Shown in pieces: positions 15,826 to 25,328 of a DNA stretch of 37,831 bases. Source of the stretch: CBDCEG01 sp965215775 (lineage in GTDB: Bacteria > Pseudomonadota > Gammaproteobacteria > Cardiobacteriales > Ostreibacteriaceae). The translations under genes were made by a program, and so were the position numbers. A model generated the notes under the pieces. The model saw only the letters and a list, made by a program, of their open reading frames with translations. It searched no databases and was not told the DNA's origin. The stretch lies in contig CBDCEG010000004.1 of NCBI GenBank assembly GCA_965215775.1, positions 1 to 37,831 of the forward strand, read 5' to 3'. Each line of letters starts with the position of its first letter. Position 1 is the stretch's first letter.

Positions 15826-16800
15826 ATGACAATTAAAGAAGCAATATTAAAAAGCTTAAATGATTTGAAAAGTATGGCAAATAATGGACAGCTATATGAT
15901 TTCATAACTAAAAATAATTATTATGATTTTGGAAATGCAAAAACTCCAAAATCAACAATTTCGGCACAACTTGGGGAATTTATTAGGAATGATGATACAC
16001 GCGTTAAAAGAGTTAAAGGTAAAAGTAGTGTATTTTATTATTATCTTGCAAAATACGAACAAGATATTAATATTGAAGAATATACAGTTTCATCAGATGA
16101 AATTGAAAAAAAAGCAGTAAAAAATAAAAAAACATATCAAGAAAGAGATTTACATAAATTATTGAGTAGTTATTTAAAAAATAAAAATATTTACTCAAAA
16201 ACCATCATTCATCAAGAGTCTAAAAATAGTAAAGATGACCATCAAAAATGGATACATCCTGATATGATTGGTATTGAATTTTTAAATTTAACATCAAAAG
16301 TTAATAAAGCTTTTATGAAAATTCTAAATAAAGCAGATACATTTAAAATAACATCTTATGAAATCAAAAAAGAAATTAATACAGACTACGAACTAAAAAA
16401 ATGTTATTTCCAAGCTGTATCAAATTCAAGTTGGGCAAATTATGGATATTTAGTTGCACTTGAAATAAGTGATAATTTAAAAGACGAAATGGAAAGATTA
16501 AACCAATCTTTTGGCATAGGAATAATTGAGCTAAAATCAAACCCTTATGAAAGCAAAATATTATTTCAATCCAAATTCAAAGAGTTAGACTTTAAAACAA
16601 TTGATAAACTTTGCAAAGTTAATGAGAAATATGAAAGGTTTATTGAATTAACAGAAAGAATATTAACAATAGATGAAAGAAATCATAAATCTATTGAAAA
16701 AGAATTGGAAACTTTTTGTGATAGCTACTTTGAAAATGATTCGGAAATAGAGCTATATTGTAAACAATCTAATATACCTTTAGAAACAAATTTTATTTAA
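15826..16800 (+). CDS. COG2958-like protein: winged-helix N-terminus and nuclease-like C-terminus
   Basis: This 324-residue cytoplasmic protein has residues 1-75 like a HARE-type winged helix (TIKEAILKSLNDL... KSSVFYYYL). The C-terminal part resembles PD-(D/E)XK nuclease-fold proteins: HPDMIGIEF offers an aspartate, SYEIKKE an E-x-K pair, followed by YFQAVSNSSWANYGYLVALE. Proteins of this arrangement are annotated as COG2958, of unknown function and possibly restriction-related. It begins 38 bp after nrdJb with an AAAGG ribosome site, so read-through from the nrd operon is possible. No methyltransferase is beside it. Nuclease activity is inference. Confidence 0.65.
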   Translation: MTIKEAILKSLNDLKSMANNGQLYDFITKNNYYDFGNAKTPKSTISAQLGEFIRNDDTRVKRVKGKSSVFYYYLAKYEQDINIEEYTVSSDEIEKKAVKNKKTYQERDLHKLLSSYLKNKNIYSKTIIHQESKNSKDDHQKWIHPDMIGIEFLNLTSKVNKAFMKILNKADTFKITSYEIKKEINTDYELKKCYFQAVSNSSWANYGYLVALEISDNLKDEMERLNQSFGIGIIELKSNPYESKILFQSKFKELDFKTIDKLCKVNEKYERFIELTERILTIDERNHKSIEKELETFCDSYFENDSEIELYCKQSNIPLETNFI

Positions 16801-17016
16801 TCAAATAAAATAGTTTCTACCATCACAAAGATAATATTTTATAGGTGTGATTTTTGCGCCTATAAGTTCAAAAGCCAATGAATTGCAAGGAGAAAAGGGT
16901 CGGTCAAAATATGGAAAAGAATACAGTGGAAAAAATACTTAAGGTGCTATAATCATTTTTTTATATCTATATGCTGTTTAATTATAGATAAATTATAATA
17001 AATTAAGAGGAAATAT

Positions 17017-17514
17017 ATGAGTATTGATAAAAGTAGGTATATAAAAAAGTACAAGAGAAGTGAACTGCCAGCTAAAGTAAAAATAGACTTAATTAAAATT
17101 AAAAAGTCAATAGATACTAATAAATTTATTGGGTACTTGTTTGCAATTGTTGGTATTGCTATTGGTGTAATTGGTGGGGCATTTATTATGTTTGGACCAA
17201 GCACTATTACATATAATAGATATGAAGGTATGACATTCTTTCAAATGTTACAAGCGTACCCTGGGCCAGTAGCAACTGTTGGTGGGGTTATATTAACTAT
17301 AGGAAGTTCTGTGGTTTCAGTTAGTGAGGCTGCTTTAAGTAAAAAAATCCTAGAAGAAATAAATAAACAAATGGATTTTGATATATCAAAGCTTCCTGAT
17401 GATGAGGAAGTAACTATAGAAAATGTTGCTGATGGTAGTTTACTGGTTGATATTCAAAAGATCGAAATAGAGCTAAGTGATGAGGAAAGTAAAGATGGAA
17501 AGAGCGATAAGTAG
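17017..17514 (+). CDS. Hypothetical membrane protein with two transmembrane helices
   Basis: I do not recognise this 165-residue protein. The first 30 residues are basic. A glycine-rich helix (about 38-63, GYLFAIVGIAIGVIGGAFIM) and a second (about 86-106, VATVGGVILTIGSSVVSVSE) follow. The last 55 residues are acidic and probably cytosolic (LPDDEEVTIENV, ELSDEESKDGKSDK). A GAGG ribosome site precedes the ATG. The gene stands alone, convergent with the lipoprotein gene beyond a shared terminator. A 216-bp gap upstream holds a hairpin (16840-16864) but no convincing gene. Confidence 0.7.
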   Translation: MSIDKSRYIKKYKRSELPAKVKIDLIKIKKSIDTNKFIGYLFAIVGIAIGVIGGAFIMFGPSTITYNRYEGMTFFQMLQAYPGPVATVGGVILTIGSSVVSVSEAALSKKILEEINKQMDFDISKLPDDEEVTIENVADGSLLVDIQKIEIELSDEESKDGKSDK

Positions 17515-17567
17515 CATGTGGAATTTATAAAATCTTAAGACAATCCATCATATTTAAAAAACATCAA

Positions 17568-17600
17568 TCTAAGAGAGACAAGTGTCTTATCTCTCTTAGA
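17568..17600. terminator. Bidirectional terminator between convergent genes
   Basis: TCTAAGAGAGA (17568-17578) pairs perfectly with TCTCTCTTAGA (17590-17600) over an 11-base loop. On the minus strand it is followed by a T-rich tract. It lies between the stops of the two-helix membrane protein and the lipoprotein gene. Confidence 0.85.
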
Positions 17601-17606
17601 TACATT

Positions 17607-18155
17607 TTATTTCCCTAGATTTGCTAACTCTCTGACTAATGTTTTTGCAATAAGAGCAATATCTTTAGGTTCGTCTTTAGCATCCCACTTAAATACTGCA
17701 ATTTCTGCATTTACAACAATATCTTTAAGGTAGCTATATTTTGTTGTACTTTTATTAATATCAAAATTAGCTAAAAGTTCCTTTTCATAGCTATAAATCT
17801 TAACAGTATAATAAAACTCTGGTTTATTTAGTGCGTTTCCACCGTAGTTATAAGTTCGTTCATAATTCATATCTACACTAAATTGAAAGCCTGTAGAAGT
17901 TCCTTTTAGTGATTGTTTTATTAATTCTTTGTTAATAAAATCTTCAAAAGATTGCTTTAGCTCTTTTTCATTTTTAAATGTCTTATTTTCTTTATTTTGT
18001 CCCGAGCCATGTGTTAGCTTCAAGTTAAAATTTTTAAGAAAATATTTAGCCTTACCTTTTTGCAAAGGTGTCGGTTCTACATTGTAGTTGTAAGTTGAGC
18101 TACATCCAGCAAGTACTATCAAAGTAGTAATTAGTAATAAATTTAGTTTTTTCAT
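17607..18155 (-). CDS. Predicted lipoprotein of unknown function
   Basis: This 182-residue protein begins with a clear lipoprotein signal (MKKLNLLLITTLIVLAGCSS; lipidated Cys18). The mature part is basic with alternating hydrophobic residues suggesting a beta-rich fold, including FQFSVDMNYERTYNYGG and FYYTVKIYSYEKEL. No residue at +2 argues for inner-membrane retention, so outer-membrane anchoring is likely. It lies just downstream of the autotransporter on the same strand (118 bp gap), which might indicate a shared role at the surface. I cannot assign a function. Confidence 0.75.
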   Translation of the reverse strand: MKKLNLLLITTLIVLAGCSSTYNYNVEPTPLQKGKAKYFLKNFNLKLTHGSGQNKENKTFKNEKELKQSFEDFINKELIKQSLKGTSTGFQFSVDMNYERTYNYGGNALNKPEFYYTVKIYSYEKELLANFDINKSTTKYSYLKDIVVNAEIAVFKWDAKDEPKDIALIAKTLVRELANLGK

Positions 18156-18272
18156 ATAATCCTTAGTTTTGTTATATTTTTATTTGCTTGGATTATCTAA
18201 ACTCCAAGCATTGGTTTTTGTTAGTTTCTAATTTAACTTAGAAACTAACTTTAAAACCAACTCTAAATAAGC

Positions 18273-21200
18273 TTAGAAACCAATTCTAACACCTAAATAA
18301 ACACTTGTGTCTTCGTAGTCATCAAAGTTGTTTTTATGGCTTAATTCTCCATAAACTTGAGCACTTTTTGAAAGCTCAGCGCTAAATCCTAACTTAACTT
18401 CTCCCAAAGTTTTACCGTTATCATTACCTTTAATTCCTTTAATGTTTCCATAAGTAAATTCTGGAGTATCACTAAATTCTTTAACTGCACCTAAGTAAGC
18501 GTAAGGTTTGAACTCGCCTTTGCTTGTCTTAATTGTAGTTTCTGCACGAACTCCCAAACGACCAGTTATAAATGTTTGATTATCAAATTTAGAATCAGCT
18601 GTTGAAACTCCGTTTCCTTTAATATTATCAACACTTACTCTAGTTGCTGTAACTTGAGCTTGTGGTTCAATAATGAATTTATCAGTTACCTTGAAGCTAT
18701 GACCCACTTCAACTGAAGCCGATATTGAGCTTGCATCTGTTGAGCTTGATAAATCTGCAGTATGAATATTGAAATCATAAGCACTGTATTTTGTTGTGAA
18801 ATCAAGGTAAGTTCCGCCTGCGTGGAAAAATGTTGCATAAGCTCCCAAGCTATAAGATTTATGGTTTACTTCAGCTTTATCAGCTAGATACTTATCACTT
18901 CTACCTGTTGTTGTTTCACCCAAATTATGTGCTACAAATCCACCAGCATAACCTTTCCAATTTGCACTTAGATTAAAATCAGTGTCTGCACCAATTGTGA
19001 AGCCAGTTGTTGAAGTTGTCATTTTATAATTTGAACCTTGCTTAAATTCAGAACGACTATTATTAAATCTTCCCCAAGCATTCCAACCTTGTTTATCATA
19101 GTCTGTTGTCGCATAACCTTCTGAATTATTTCTTAATTCACCAAGTCTTGTGTGAAGCGTTTCCATTTCATGATTTGAAACTTGACTAACAATATTTGAT
19201 AAATTCGCATACGCTGGAATTTCTGCAATCACTTCTAACTTTGGCTTAGCCGTTGGCGTTGCTGGCGTCGGTGATGGTGATACAGGTATTGACGGAGTTG
19301 GCGTTACCGTTGGAGTTGGTGTTACCGTTGGAGTTGCAGTCGGAGTTGGTGTCGGTTTCAATTTTCTAGTATCCGCTGTTTTATCACTATCCGCAACCGT
19401 TGTCAAAACCCATTCCTTATCAGTTCTTTTTAAATCCCAAACAAATGGAGATTTAGCAAATTTACCTTTTGTAGCATTTCCTTTATATTGATTTGCAGCA
19501 ACTAAACTGAACTTTTCATCAGTTTTATCAGTATCATTTGGTGCAGAAATCAAAGTTATTTCTTTGCCTGCAGTTTCAGCTGCTTCAGCCAAACCGTTAA
19601 CACTATCAGAATATTGATCAAATGTTTTGGTTGTTATATCATTTATTGAAATTTGACCGTCAGCTATTGTAAGTTCGCCGTTTATCGTCATTGTATCTGA
19701 TTTAAAAGTCCCAAAATCAGTATCAAATTTGTAAGTTCCGCTTTGGTTTTTGAAATTTCCATTTACAGTTAAATTATCACCAACTTTTCCATCTTCAAAA
19801 TCAAAAGTCCCTTTGTTATCAACATTTGCATCAATTACATAAACACCTGCACCGTTTCCAGTCATTGTTATTGTAGAGTCTGCATCAACTGTGAAAGTTT
19901 CATATTTGGTATGAGTTTCAGCTCCTGTATTATCAATTTTATCACCAAAATCAACTATTGATTTGTTAACATTAAAAGTTTCAACATTATTTATAGATTT
20001 TGCAACATCAGTTATTAAGCCTTTGTAATTATTAAGGTTTACAATATCAACTTGCCCATCTGCTGAGTCCATATCATCTCCACCATCAATAATTCCTGTA
20101 ACTGTATTTGCATCGCCATTGTAGTTTAGAGTATCTGAACCAACTGATAGAATAATATCTTTGCCAATAGTTGAGCCATTGTTTAAATTGACAATATCAT
20201 TTCCAGTTCCTTTTTTATAAAGAATAAATGCTTCAGCAGGTTTATAAACTCCTGATTGTTCATCAATAGATGTTTCACCATATATTGATTCTAAAATTTT
20301 AGTATTATTTAAGTTAAAAGTATCATTCCCAGCAATATTATTTGACCCACCTTCAAAGATTTCTCCTGAAATATTTTTTATTGTTGTTTGAGTTAAATTA
20401 AAAGTATCGTTCCCAGCAACATTATCATTTCCTTTCCCTATAATTTCTCCTGTAACAACATCTGAGCTACCTTTAGTTATGTTAAAGATATCATCTGATG
20501 CTTTATTATTATTTCCTTCATGAAAAAGCTCACCACCAATAAAACCTATTTTCGAATCTGTTATATCAAACTTATCAACAGCAGCAATATTATTATTACC
20601 AATATAAAAATCCTCCCCAGAAAGGTGTTCAATGTTGGAGTTAACTATTTCAATCTTATCAGCAGCAGCTACATTATTACTTCCATCACCAAAATTATCT
20701 CCTATAACCTCTTCAATAGTGGAAGCGGAGTTTAATATCTTTATATTATCACTACCACCTAAATTATAATTCCCATCATAAAAATCATCTCCATAAATAT
20801 CAAGAACCTTGGAGTTCTCAAGTGTAAGCACATCATTTCCTCCAACATTATAATTTCCTTTTTGGAAAACATCTCCAGAAATGCTAGTAACATTACTATT
20901 TATAACTTTAATAATATCATTACCACCTTTGTTATTGCCACCATTAACAAAGTTATCACCATTTATAGAACCAACTTTAGAACTATCTACTAATATATTA
21001 TCATCACCACCTTTACTAAATTCATCTTTACCGTTTGAGTTCCCGAAAACATCACCATCCACTGCAATTATATTTGAGTTACTAAGTATTTTAATAGTAT
21101 CGTTCCCACCTATATTCTTACTTCCATATTCAAAAAAGTCCCCAAAAACTCTAGTTACAGTTGATTTGTTTTGTATGGTTATTAAGTCATCACCACCTTT

Positions 21201-22379
21201 ACTATCTTTAGATCCTTCAAACTTTTCACCAATTACGCGGTCTATATTTGAGTTATCTATAGTTATTATGTCATTTCCACCTTTGTTATTGGTTGAGTCA
21301 TCTTCAAAGTCTTCCCCCATAACATCATCAATAACTTTAGAATTGAATATGCTTATATTATCATTTCCTCCAGTATTATTTAGGGAAGAATAATTGAAAT
21401 TACTGCCTAAAACTGAATATACTTCAGACTTATTTTTAATAACTATTGTATTATTTCCGCCTTTATTATTTTCATTTATAGTTCTACCAAAATAACTGCC
21501 TACAATAGATTTTGCTTTGGAGTTCAAATCTAAAGTTATTTTATTATTACCGCCAATGTTGTTCATACTATCTTCAAAAATATCTCCATATATGCCACTT
21601 ACATCAGAGTTATTTGAAATATTAATATTATCCCCTGCGGCTATATTTTTTTCACTAGAATCAAAAAAATCTCCTTCAATAGAAGATTTACCTTTAGAGT
21701 TATTTATAATTATTGTGCTTGTTTGACTTATATTATCACTTCCAACCGACTGCCCAAAAGATATTGAAGAGAAATTATTCCCAATAACTCTATCTGGTAA
21801 AATGGAGTCCTTAATTAGAATATTATTACTACCACCTTTATTCCCAGTGCCTCTTCCAAAATCACTTCCAATAACAAAGTCTGATATTTCTGAGTTGGAA
21901 ATTGATATTTTATTACTACCCCCTTTATTTCCACCACTTTCTTTTGCTCTAGTTAAAAATTTATTACCAATAACATTCTTTACTTTTGAGTTATCTGTTA
22001 CATTAATAATATTATCCCCTCCAATATTATCATCGTAGTCATAAGTCCCTTTAGAAAAAGCATCGCCATAAAGTGTTGATATTTCAGAGTTAATAGCAGT
22101 AATAGTATTAGCACTACCTGTTGTTTTAACACGATAAGAACCACCAAAAACTGAATCAATTTTACTTGCTTTATCAAACACAACAACATCTTTGCTATTG
22201 CTACCTGTAGGATCTAACAGTATAGTGGTACTATTGAAATCTCCTGTGCAAATTACAGGATTAGCTGTAGTCCCATCTTCACCAGTTGTTAATACTGGGG
22301 TGCAATCTGCATAAACTTGGGCAGATAAAATTGCTGATATTACTGTTACGATAAGTTTTTGTTTTGTTGTTAATTTCAT
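18273..22379 (-). CDS. Autotransporter with ~20-repeat passenger and C-terminal beta-barrel
   Basis: This 1368-residue type Va secreted protein has a Sec signal peptide (about residues 1-24, cleaved near VYA-DC). Residues 115-700 hold about twenty imperfect 30-residue repeats. A smoother beta-helix-like part, a proline/threonine linker near 1003-1050 (PTPTPTATPTVTPTPTV), and an autotransporter barrel from about 1090 to the terminal phenylalanine (VYLGVRIGF) follow. The repeat consensus is roughly NN-x-GGND-x-I-x-I-x-NS-x-V-x-x-I-x-GD-x-F. The layout predicts a surface beta-solenoid, probably an adhesin. The passenger is poor in cysteine and rich in Asn, Asp and Gly. The ORF is intact over 4.1 kb. 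It lies 40 bp after prmA and may share its transcript. Confidence 0.92.
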   Translation of the reverse strand: MKLTTKQKLIVTVISAILSAQVYADCTPVLTTGEDGTTANPVICTGDFNSTTILLDPTGSNSKDVVVFDKASKIDSVFGGSYRVKTTGSANTITAINSEISTLYGDAFSKGTYDYDDNIGGDNIINVTDNSKVKNVIGNKFLTRAKESGGNKGGSNKISISNSEISDFVIGSDFGRGTGNKGGSNNILIKDSILPDRVIGNNFSSISFGQSVGSDNISQTSTIIINNSKGKSSIEGDFFDSSEKNIAAGDNINISNNSDVSGIYGDIFEDSMNNIGGNNKITLDLNSKAKSIVGSYFGRTINENNKGGNNTIVIKNKSEVYSVLGSNFNYSSLNNTGGNDNISIFNSKVIDDVMGEDFEDDSTNNKGGNDIITIDNSNIDRVIGEKFEGSKDSKGGDDLITIQNKSTVTRVFGDFFEYGSKNIGGNDTIKILSNSNIIAVDGDVFGNSNGKDEFSKGGDDNILVDSSKVGSINGDNFVNGGNNKGGNDIIKVINSNVTSISGDVFQKGNYNVGGNDVLTLENSKVLDIYGDDFYDGNYNLGGSDNIKILNSASTIEEVIGDNFGDGSNNVAAADKIEIVNSNIEHLSGEDFYIGNNNIAAVDKFDITDSKIGFIGGELFHEGNNNKASDDIFNITKGSSDVVTGEIIGKGNDNVAGNDTFNLTQTTIKNISGEIFEGGSNNIAGNDTFNLNNTKILESIYGETSIDEQSGVYKPAEAFILYKKGTGNDIVNLNNGSTIGKDIILSVGSDTLNYNGDANTVTGIIDGGDDMDSADGQVDIVNLNNYKGLITDVAKSINNVETFNVNKSIVDFGDKIDNTGAETHTKYETFTVDADSTITMTGNGAGVYVIDANVDNKGTFDFEDGKVGDNLTVNGNFKNQSGTYKFDTDFGTFKSDTMTINGELTIADGQISINDITTKTFDQYSDSVNGLAEAAETAGKEITLISAPNDTDKTDEKFSLVAANQYKGNATKGKFAKSPFVWDLKRTDKEWVLTTVADSDKTADTRKLKPTPTPTATPTVTPTPTVTPTPSIPVSPSPTPATPTAKPKLEVIAEIPAYANLSNIVSQVSNHEMETLHTRLGELRNNSEGYATTDYDKQGWNAWGRFNNSRSEFKQGSNYKMTTSTTGFTIGADTDFNLSANWKGYAGGFVAHNLGETTTGRSDKYLADKAEVNHKSYSLGAYATFFHAGGTYLDFTTKYSAYDFNIHTADLSSSTDASSISASVEVGHSFKVTDKFIIEPQAQVTATRVSVDNIKGNGVSTADSKFDNQTFITGRLGVRAETTIKTSKGEFKPYAYLGAVKEFSDTPEFTYGNIKGIKGNDNGKTLGEVKLGFSAELSKSAQVYGELSHKNNFDDYEDTSVYLGVRIGF
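20280..22035 (-). repeat. Coding repeats of the autotransporter passenger (~30 aa units)
   Basis: The tandem units each begin near an N-x-GGND or N-x-AA-x-D turn and end with a GD-x-F or GE-x-F strand. The repeat is clearer in protein than in DNA, so the units are old and diverged rather than recently amplified. The turn motif changes from GGN/GGD to AAAD/AGND towards the C-terminal end (after about 20700). Confidence 0.75.
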
Positions 22380-22419
22380 TTTTATTCCTCTTTTATTAAT
22401 TATTTTGTAGTGTTATAGT

Positions 22420-23268
22420 CTAAGTATTCCTAATCCCTGTAATCATAACCCAGTCCTCTTTTGTTGTTACTTTAAGATTTGAATAATCACTTTCATAATG
22501 TTTTATAATACTATCAGTTTGTTCCTTTAGTAATCCTGTTAAGATAATTGTTGAGTTCTTTTTGCCAATTCGTTTGAATTCGTTTTTAAGTTCAATTAGT
22601 GGAGTAAATAAAATATTAGCAATTAATAAATCTGCGTAATTATTTTTTATTTCAAGTCCTTCAATTGGAGTTATATTATCAATTACATTATTTATTTTTG
22701 AATTTTCAACTGTTGTTTGGATTGCTTTTTCATCAATATCGGTCATTAGACAGTGTTTTGCATTCATTTTTAAAGCAGCAATTCCTAAAATTCCAGAGCC
22801 ACAGCCATAATCAACCACCATCTTATTTTCACAATTATTTGTTGCTATATATTCTAATGCCATTGCTGTTGTTGGGTGTGTTCCTGTACCAAAAGCAAGA
22901 CCTGGGTCAAGTGTGACTATTTGTGTATTCTTTGTTAGTTTGTCTTTTACAACACTTTGATTTGATGGGCAAACCCATAGATTTTCACCAAACTGGATTG
23001 GTTTGAAATATTTTGTCCACTCTAGCTCCCAGTTTTTATTTTCTAGTTTTGAAGTTTCAATTAAAGGAATGTTTTCAGTTTCTAAACAAAGCTTTATAAC
23101 TCTCAAAGACTCATTTATATCACAATCTTTTGCAAAAAGACCCGTTACAATTATTCCCTGTTCCCAGAGTGGTAAATTACCTGGCTCTGGCTCTATCAAA
23201 ATCACTTCATCTTCTTTACTAGTAAGGGTAATGGATAACGCACCGCCTGCAAATAAAGCCTCTTCCAA
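22420..23268 (-). CDS. prmA: Ribosomal protein L11 methyltransferase PrmA, N-terminus frameshifted
   Basis: The open frame holds nearly all of PrmA, which trimethylates L11 using S-adenosylmethionine. Visible motifs are DPGLAFGTGTHPTT, SAM motif I VVDYGCGSGILGIAALK and the NILFTPL loop. The usual N-terminus is not in this frame. An ATG at 23327-23325 starts MQNNNYLEIKLET in another frame, which fits the family's first strand. Adding one base in the short A-rich stretch near 23290 joins it to QFDCDTLEEALFAGGA. As written, translation would need the TTG at 23268 or other non-ATG initiation, losing about 20 residues of the N-terminal domain. This is a real -1 frameshift or a sequence error. Confidence 0.88.
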   Translation of the reverse strand: MEEALFAGGALSITLTSKEDEVILIEPEPGNLPLWEQGIIVTGLFAKDCDINESLRVIKLCLETENIPLIETSKLENKNWELEWTKYFKPIQFGENLWVCPSNQSVVKDKLTKNTQIVTLDPGLAFGTGTHPTTAMALEYIATNNCENKMVVDYGCGSGILGIAALKMNAKHCLMTDIDEKAIQTTVENSKINNVIDNITPIEGLEIKNNYADLLIANILFTPLIELKNEFKRIGKKNSTIILTGLLKEQTDSIIKHYESDYSNLKVTTKEDWVMITGIRNT

Positions 23269-23716
23269 AGTATCACAGTCAAATTGTTTGTTTCTAGTTT
23301 TATTTCTAAGTAGTTATTATTTTGCATATCTTGTTATTTTGGGTATTTAATTGATTTAACCCCAAATTATAACAAATAACTAACTCAAACGGTGATAGAT
23401 TACTAATATTTTATAAAACTATTGTTTAAATATTACTTAACTATTTGTGGCTTCTTTATTGTTCTGATCTTTTTTAATAAGCCCTCAGCAGTCCATTTTT
23501 GAATAAAGGTGGCTGCTCTATTTGCAATATGTTCCTCATCAATCCATTCAAGTAAGCCCTCACAAATATCTGCAAAACTAGCATCTTTCTGAGCGTTAGA
23601 CAAAGCCCAATCTTCATCAATATCAAGTGAGTACCAAGTTGGGTTAAGGTTCTGCCGCCACATAACCCAAGCCAAAGGTTTTTCTAATTTAACTGGTTTC
23701 TCTTCAATATTATCAT

Positions 23717-24785
23717 CCTGGTTTCTAAATCGAAGTGCAACTAAATTTTATTTTCTGGTTTTAATTTGGAACTAGTTATTTTTATTTTTATTAACTAAGA
23801 TAATAACATTATGAAAAAATACACACAATTAACCAGAACTGATATGACAAAAATTGAAACATTGCTTGAGGAGAATTATAATCCTTGTGAAATAGCGATA
23901 AAACTAGGCAAAAATAAGACTACAATATACCGCTGCATAAAAAATAATAAAAACGCAGAAACCTTTGTTGGTGAAGAGGCATGGGAGAAAGTTTCCAAGA
24001 GGAAATCTATTGCAAATAAGCATGTTAGGATATTACCTGATAGTATTTTAGAGAAATATATTTTGATAAAAATAGAGCAACATTGGTCGCCAGAACAAAT
24101 TTCTGGAAAGTGGCGAGAGGAGGCGCAAGAATCGATTTGCCACGAGACTATTTATCAATTTGTTTATAAGTATCACCCAAAATTAGTTAAGATGTATTTC
24201 AGAAGAAAAGGTAAGAAATATCAACATAATAGAAAGGAAAAATATCAAATAAAAGATCGTAGAATGATTGATGAAAGACCGCAAAATATTGAGCTTAGAA
24301 AAGAAGTTGGACACTGGGAAGGAGACACAATTGTCGGTAAAAATCACCAAGGCGCGATAGTTACAAATGTTGAAAGAAAAAGTGGTAAATTAATTGCTTC
24401 CAAAGTGAAAAAATCAACTGCAAAAGCTATTTTAGAAGCTACAGTTAAAGATTTCAAAGACTTACCAAATGAGTTACGAATAAGCATGACATACGATAAT
24501 GGCAAAGAGTTTTCTTTATACCAAGAGATTGAAAAACAAGTAAAAATGAATGTTTATTTTGCACACGCTTACTCACCTTGGGAAAGAGGAACTAATGAAA
24601 ATACCAACGGTTTGCTCCGAGAATTTATCCCCAAAGGCACTGATTTTAATAATGTTTCTGATGAAGACCTTGCTTATTTTGTAGAACTTATTAATAATAG
24701 ACCACGAAAACGACTAGGATTTAAAACCCCAAATGAAGTCTTTCAAGCTGAACTTGAAAAGTTGCACTTGTAGGTAGAATCTAGC
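23717..24785 (+). mobile_element. IS30-family insertion sequence, copy 2 (1069 bp)
   Basis: It has the same length and ends as copy 1, with outer ends CCTGGTTTCTAAATCG on the left and GTAGAATCTAGC on the right. CAT flanks it directly on both sides (23714-23716 and 24786-24788), a 3-bp target duplication. It lies in bufC, opposite to that gene's direction, and in inverted orientation to copy 1. Confidence 0.93.
23811..24773 (+). CDS. IS30-family transposase
   Basis: This 320-residue DDE transposase is nearly identical to copy 1, differing by Tyr for His in FSLYQEIE and Asp for Glu in SDEDLAYF. The helix-turn-helix and the three acidic catalytic positions (GDTIVG, YDNGKEF, NENTNG) are intact. 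The near identity of the two copies indicates recent movement. The gene fills almost the whole element, leaving 94 bp on the left for promoter and end sequences. Confidence 0.95.
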   Translation: MKKYTQLTRTDMTKIETLLEENYNPCEIAIKLGKNKTTIYRCIKNNKNAETFVGEEAWEKVSKRKSIANKHVRILPDSILEKYILIKIEQHWSPEQISGKWREEAQESICHETIYQFVYKYHPKLVKMYFRRKGKKYQHNRKEKYQIKDRRMIDERPQNIELRKEVGHWEGDTIVGKNHQGAIVTNVERKSGKLIASKVKKSTAKAILEATVKDFKDLPNELRISMTYDNGKEFSLYQEIEKQVKMNVYFAHAYSPWERGTNENTNGLLREFIPKGTDFNNVSDEDLAYFVELINNRPRKRLGFKTPNEVFQAELEKLHL

Positions 24786-25328
24786 CATCATTTATTGCTT
24801 GCCAAATTTGAGGGATATTATAATTATAAACTAGTCTTTTAATTGCAGGAATAAATTCAAATTTGGCTTCTTCCCAGCTATCAACTGGAATTTCTGAAAG
24901 TTGTTTTATTGTTAAAACTTCTGAATTCCCTGAGTCAAAAACAAGTCCTTTAGACCACTCAAAATCCGCAATCTCTGCTAAGTATTGATGATTTTTATAT
25001 GGTATTTCTTCTGATAAATATTTAGACATATTTTGCCCAAAATTTCTAATTGAAAATGAAGTTGAAGGATATTTTTCTACATAATCAAAAGCCATTTTAG
25101 AAAAATCATCATCTCCTAAAATCTTATGCACTGTTTTAAAATCTTCAAATAAAACATCAACTAATCTAAATTTGTAAGCATCTTTATAAATATCCATTCT
25201 TTGGTTTGAAGTGCCTTTTTCATCAGAGTTTATCAATGTTGTTATTTTGCTTTTCCCACCTTTTACATAGGTTTCAAATTCTGTGTAAAAGTCAAAATCA
25301 GTTTTTAAATCAGTTTTTAAATCACTCA

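Noticed and set aside
16849..16950. Short reading frame of about 32 codons (from a GTG, ending GKEYSGKNT)
   Set aside because: No ribosome site, no recognisable family, and it overlaps a hairpin; it may be a gene remnant but cannot be supported.
20280..22035. Regular repetition resembling a CRISPR array
   Set aside because: The repeats are coding, diverged at DNA level, have no fixed-length spacers, and sit inside one long open frame with a signal peptide and barrel.
20520..22189. Several plus-strand open frames opposite the autotransporter
   Set aside because: They mirror the repeat units of the minus-strand gene and have no ribosome sites or family features.
1342..24785. Composite transposon carried by the two IS30 copies
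   Set aside because: The copies have different target duplications (AAA and CAT), so they inserted separately, and the segment between is mainly housekeeping.
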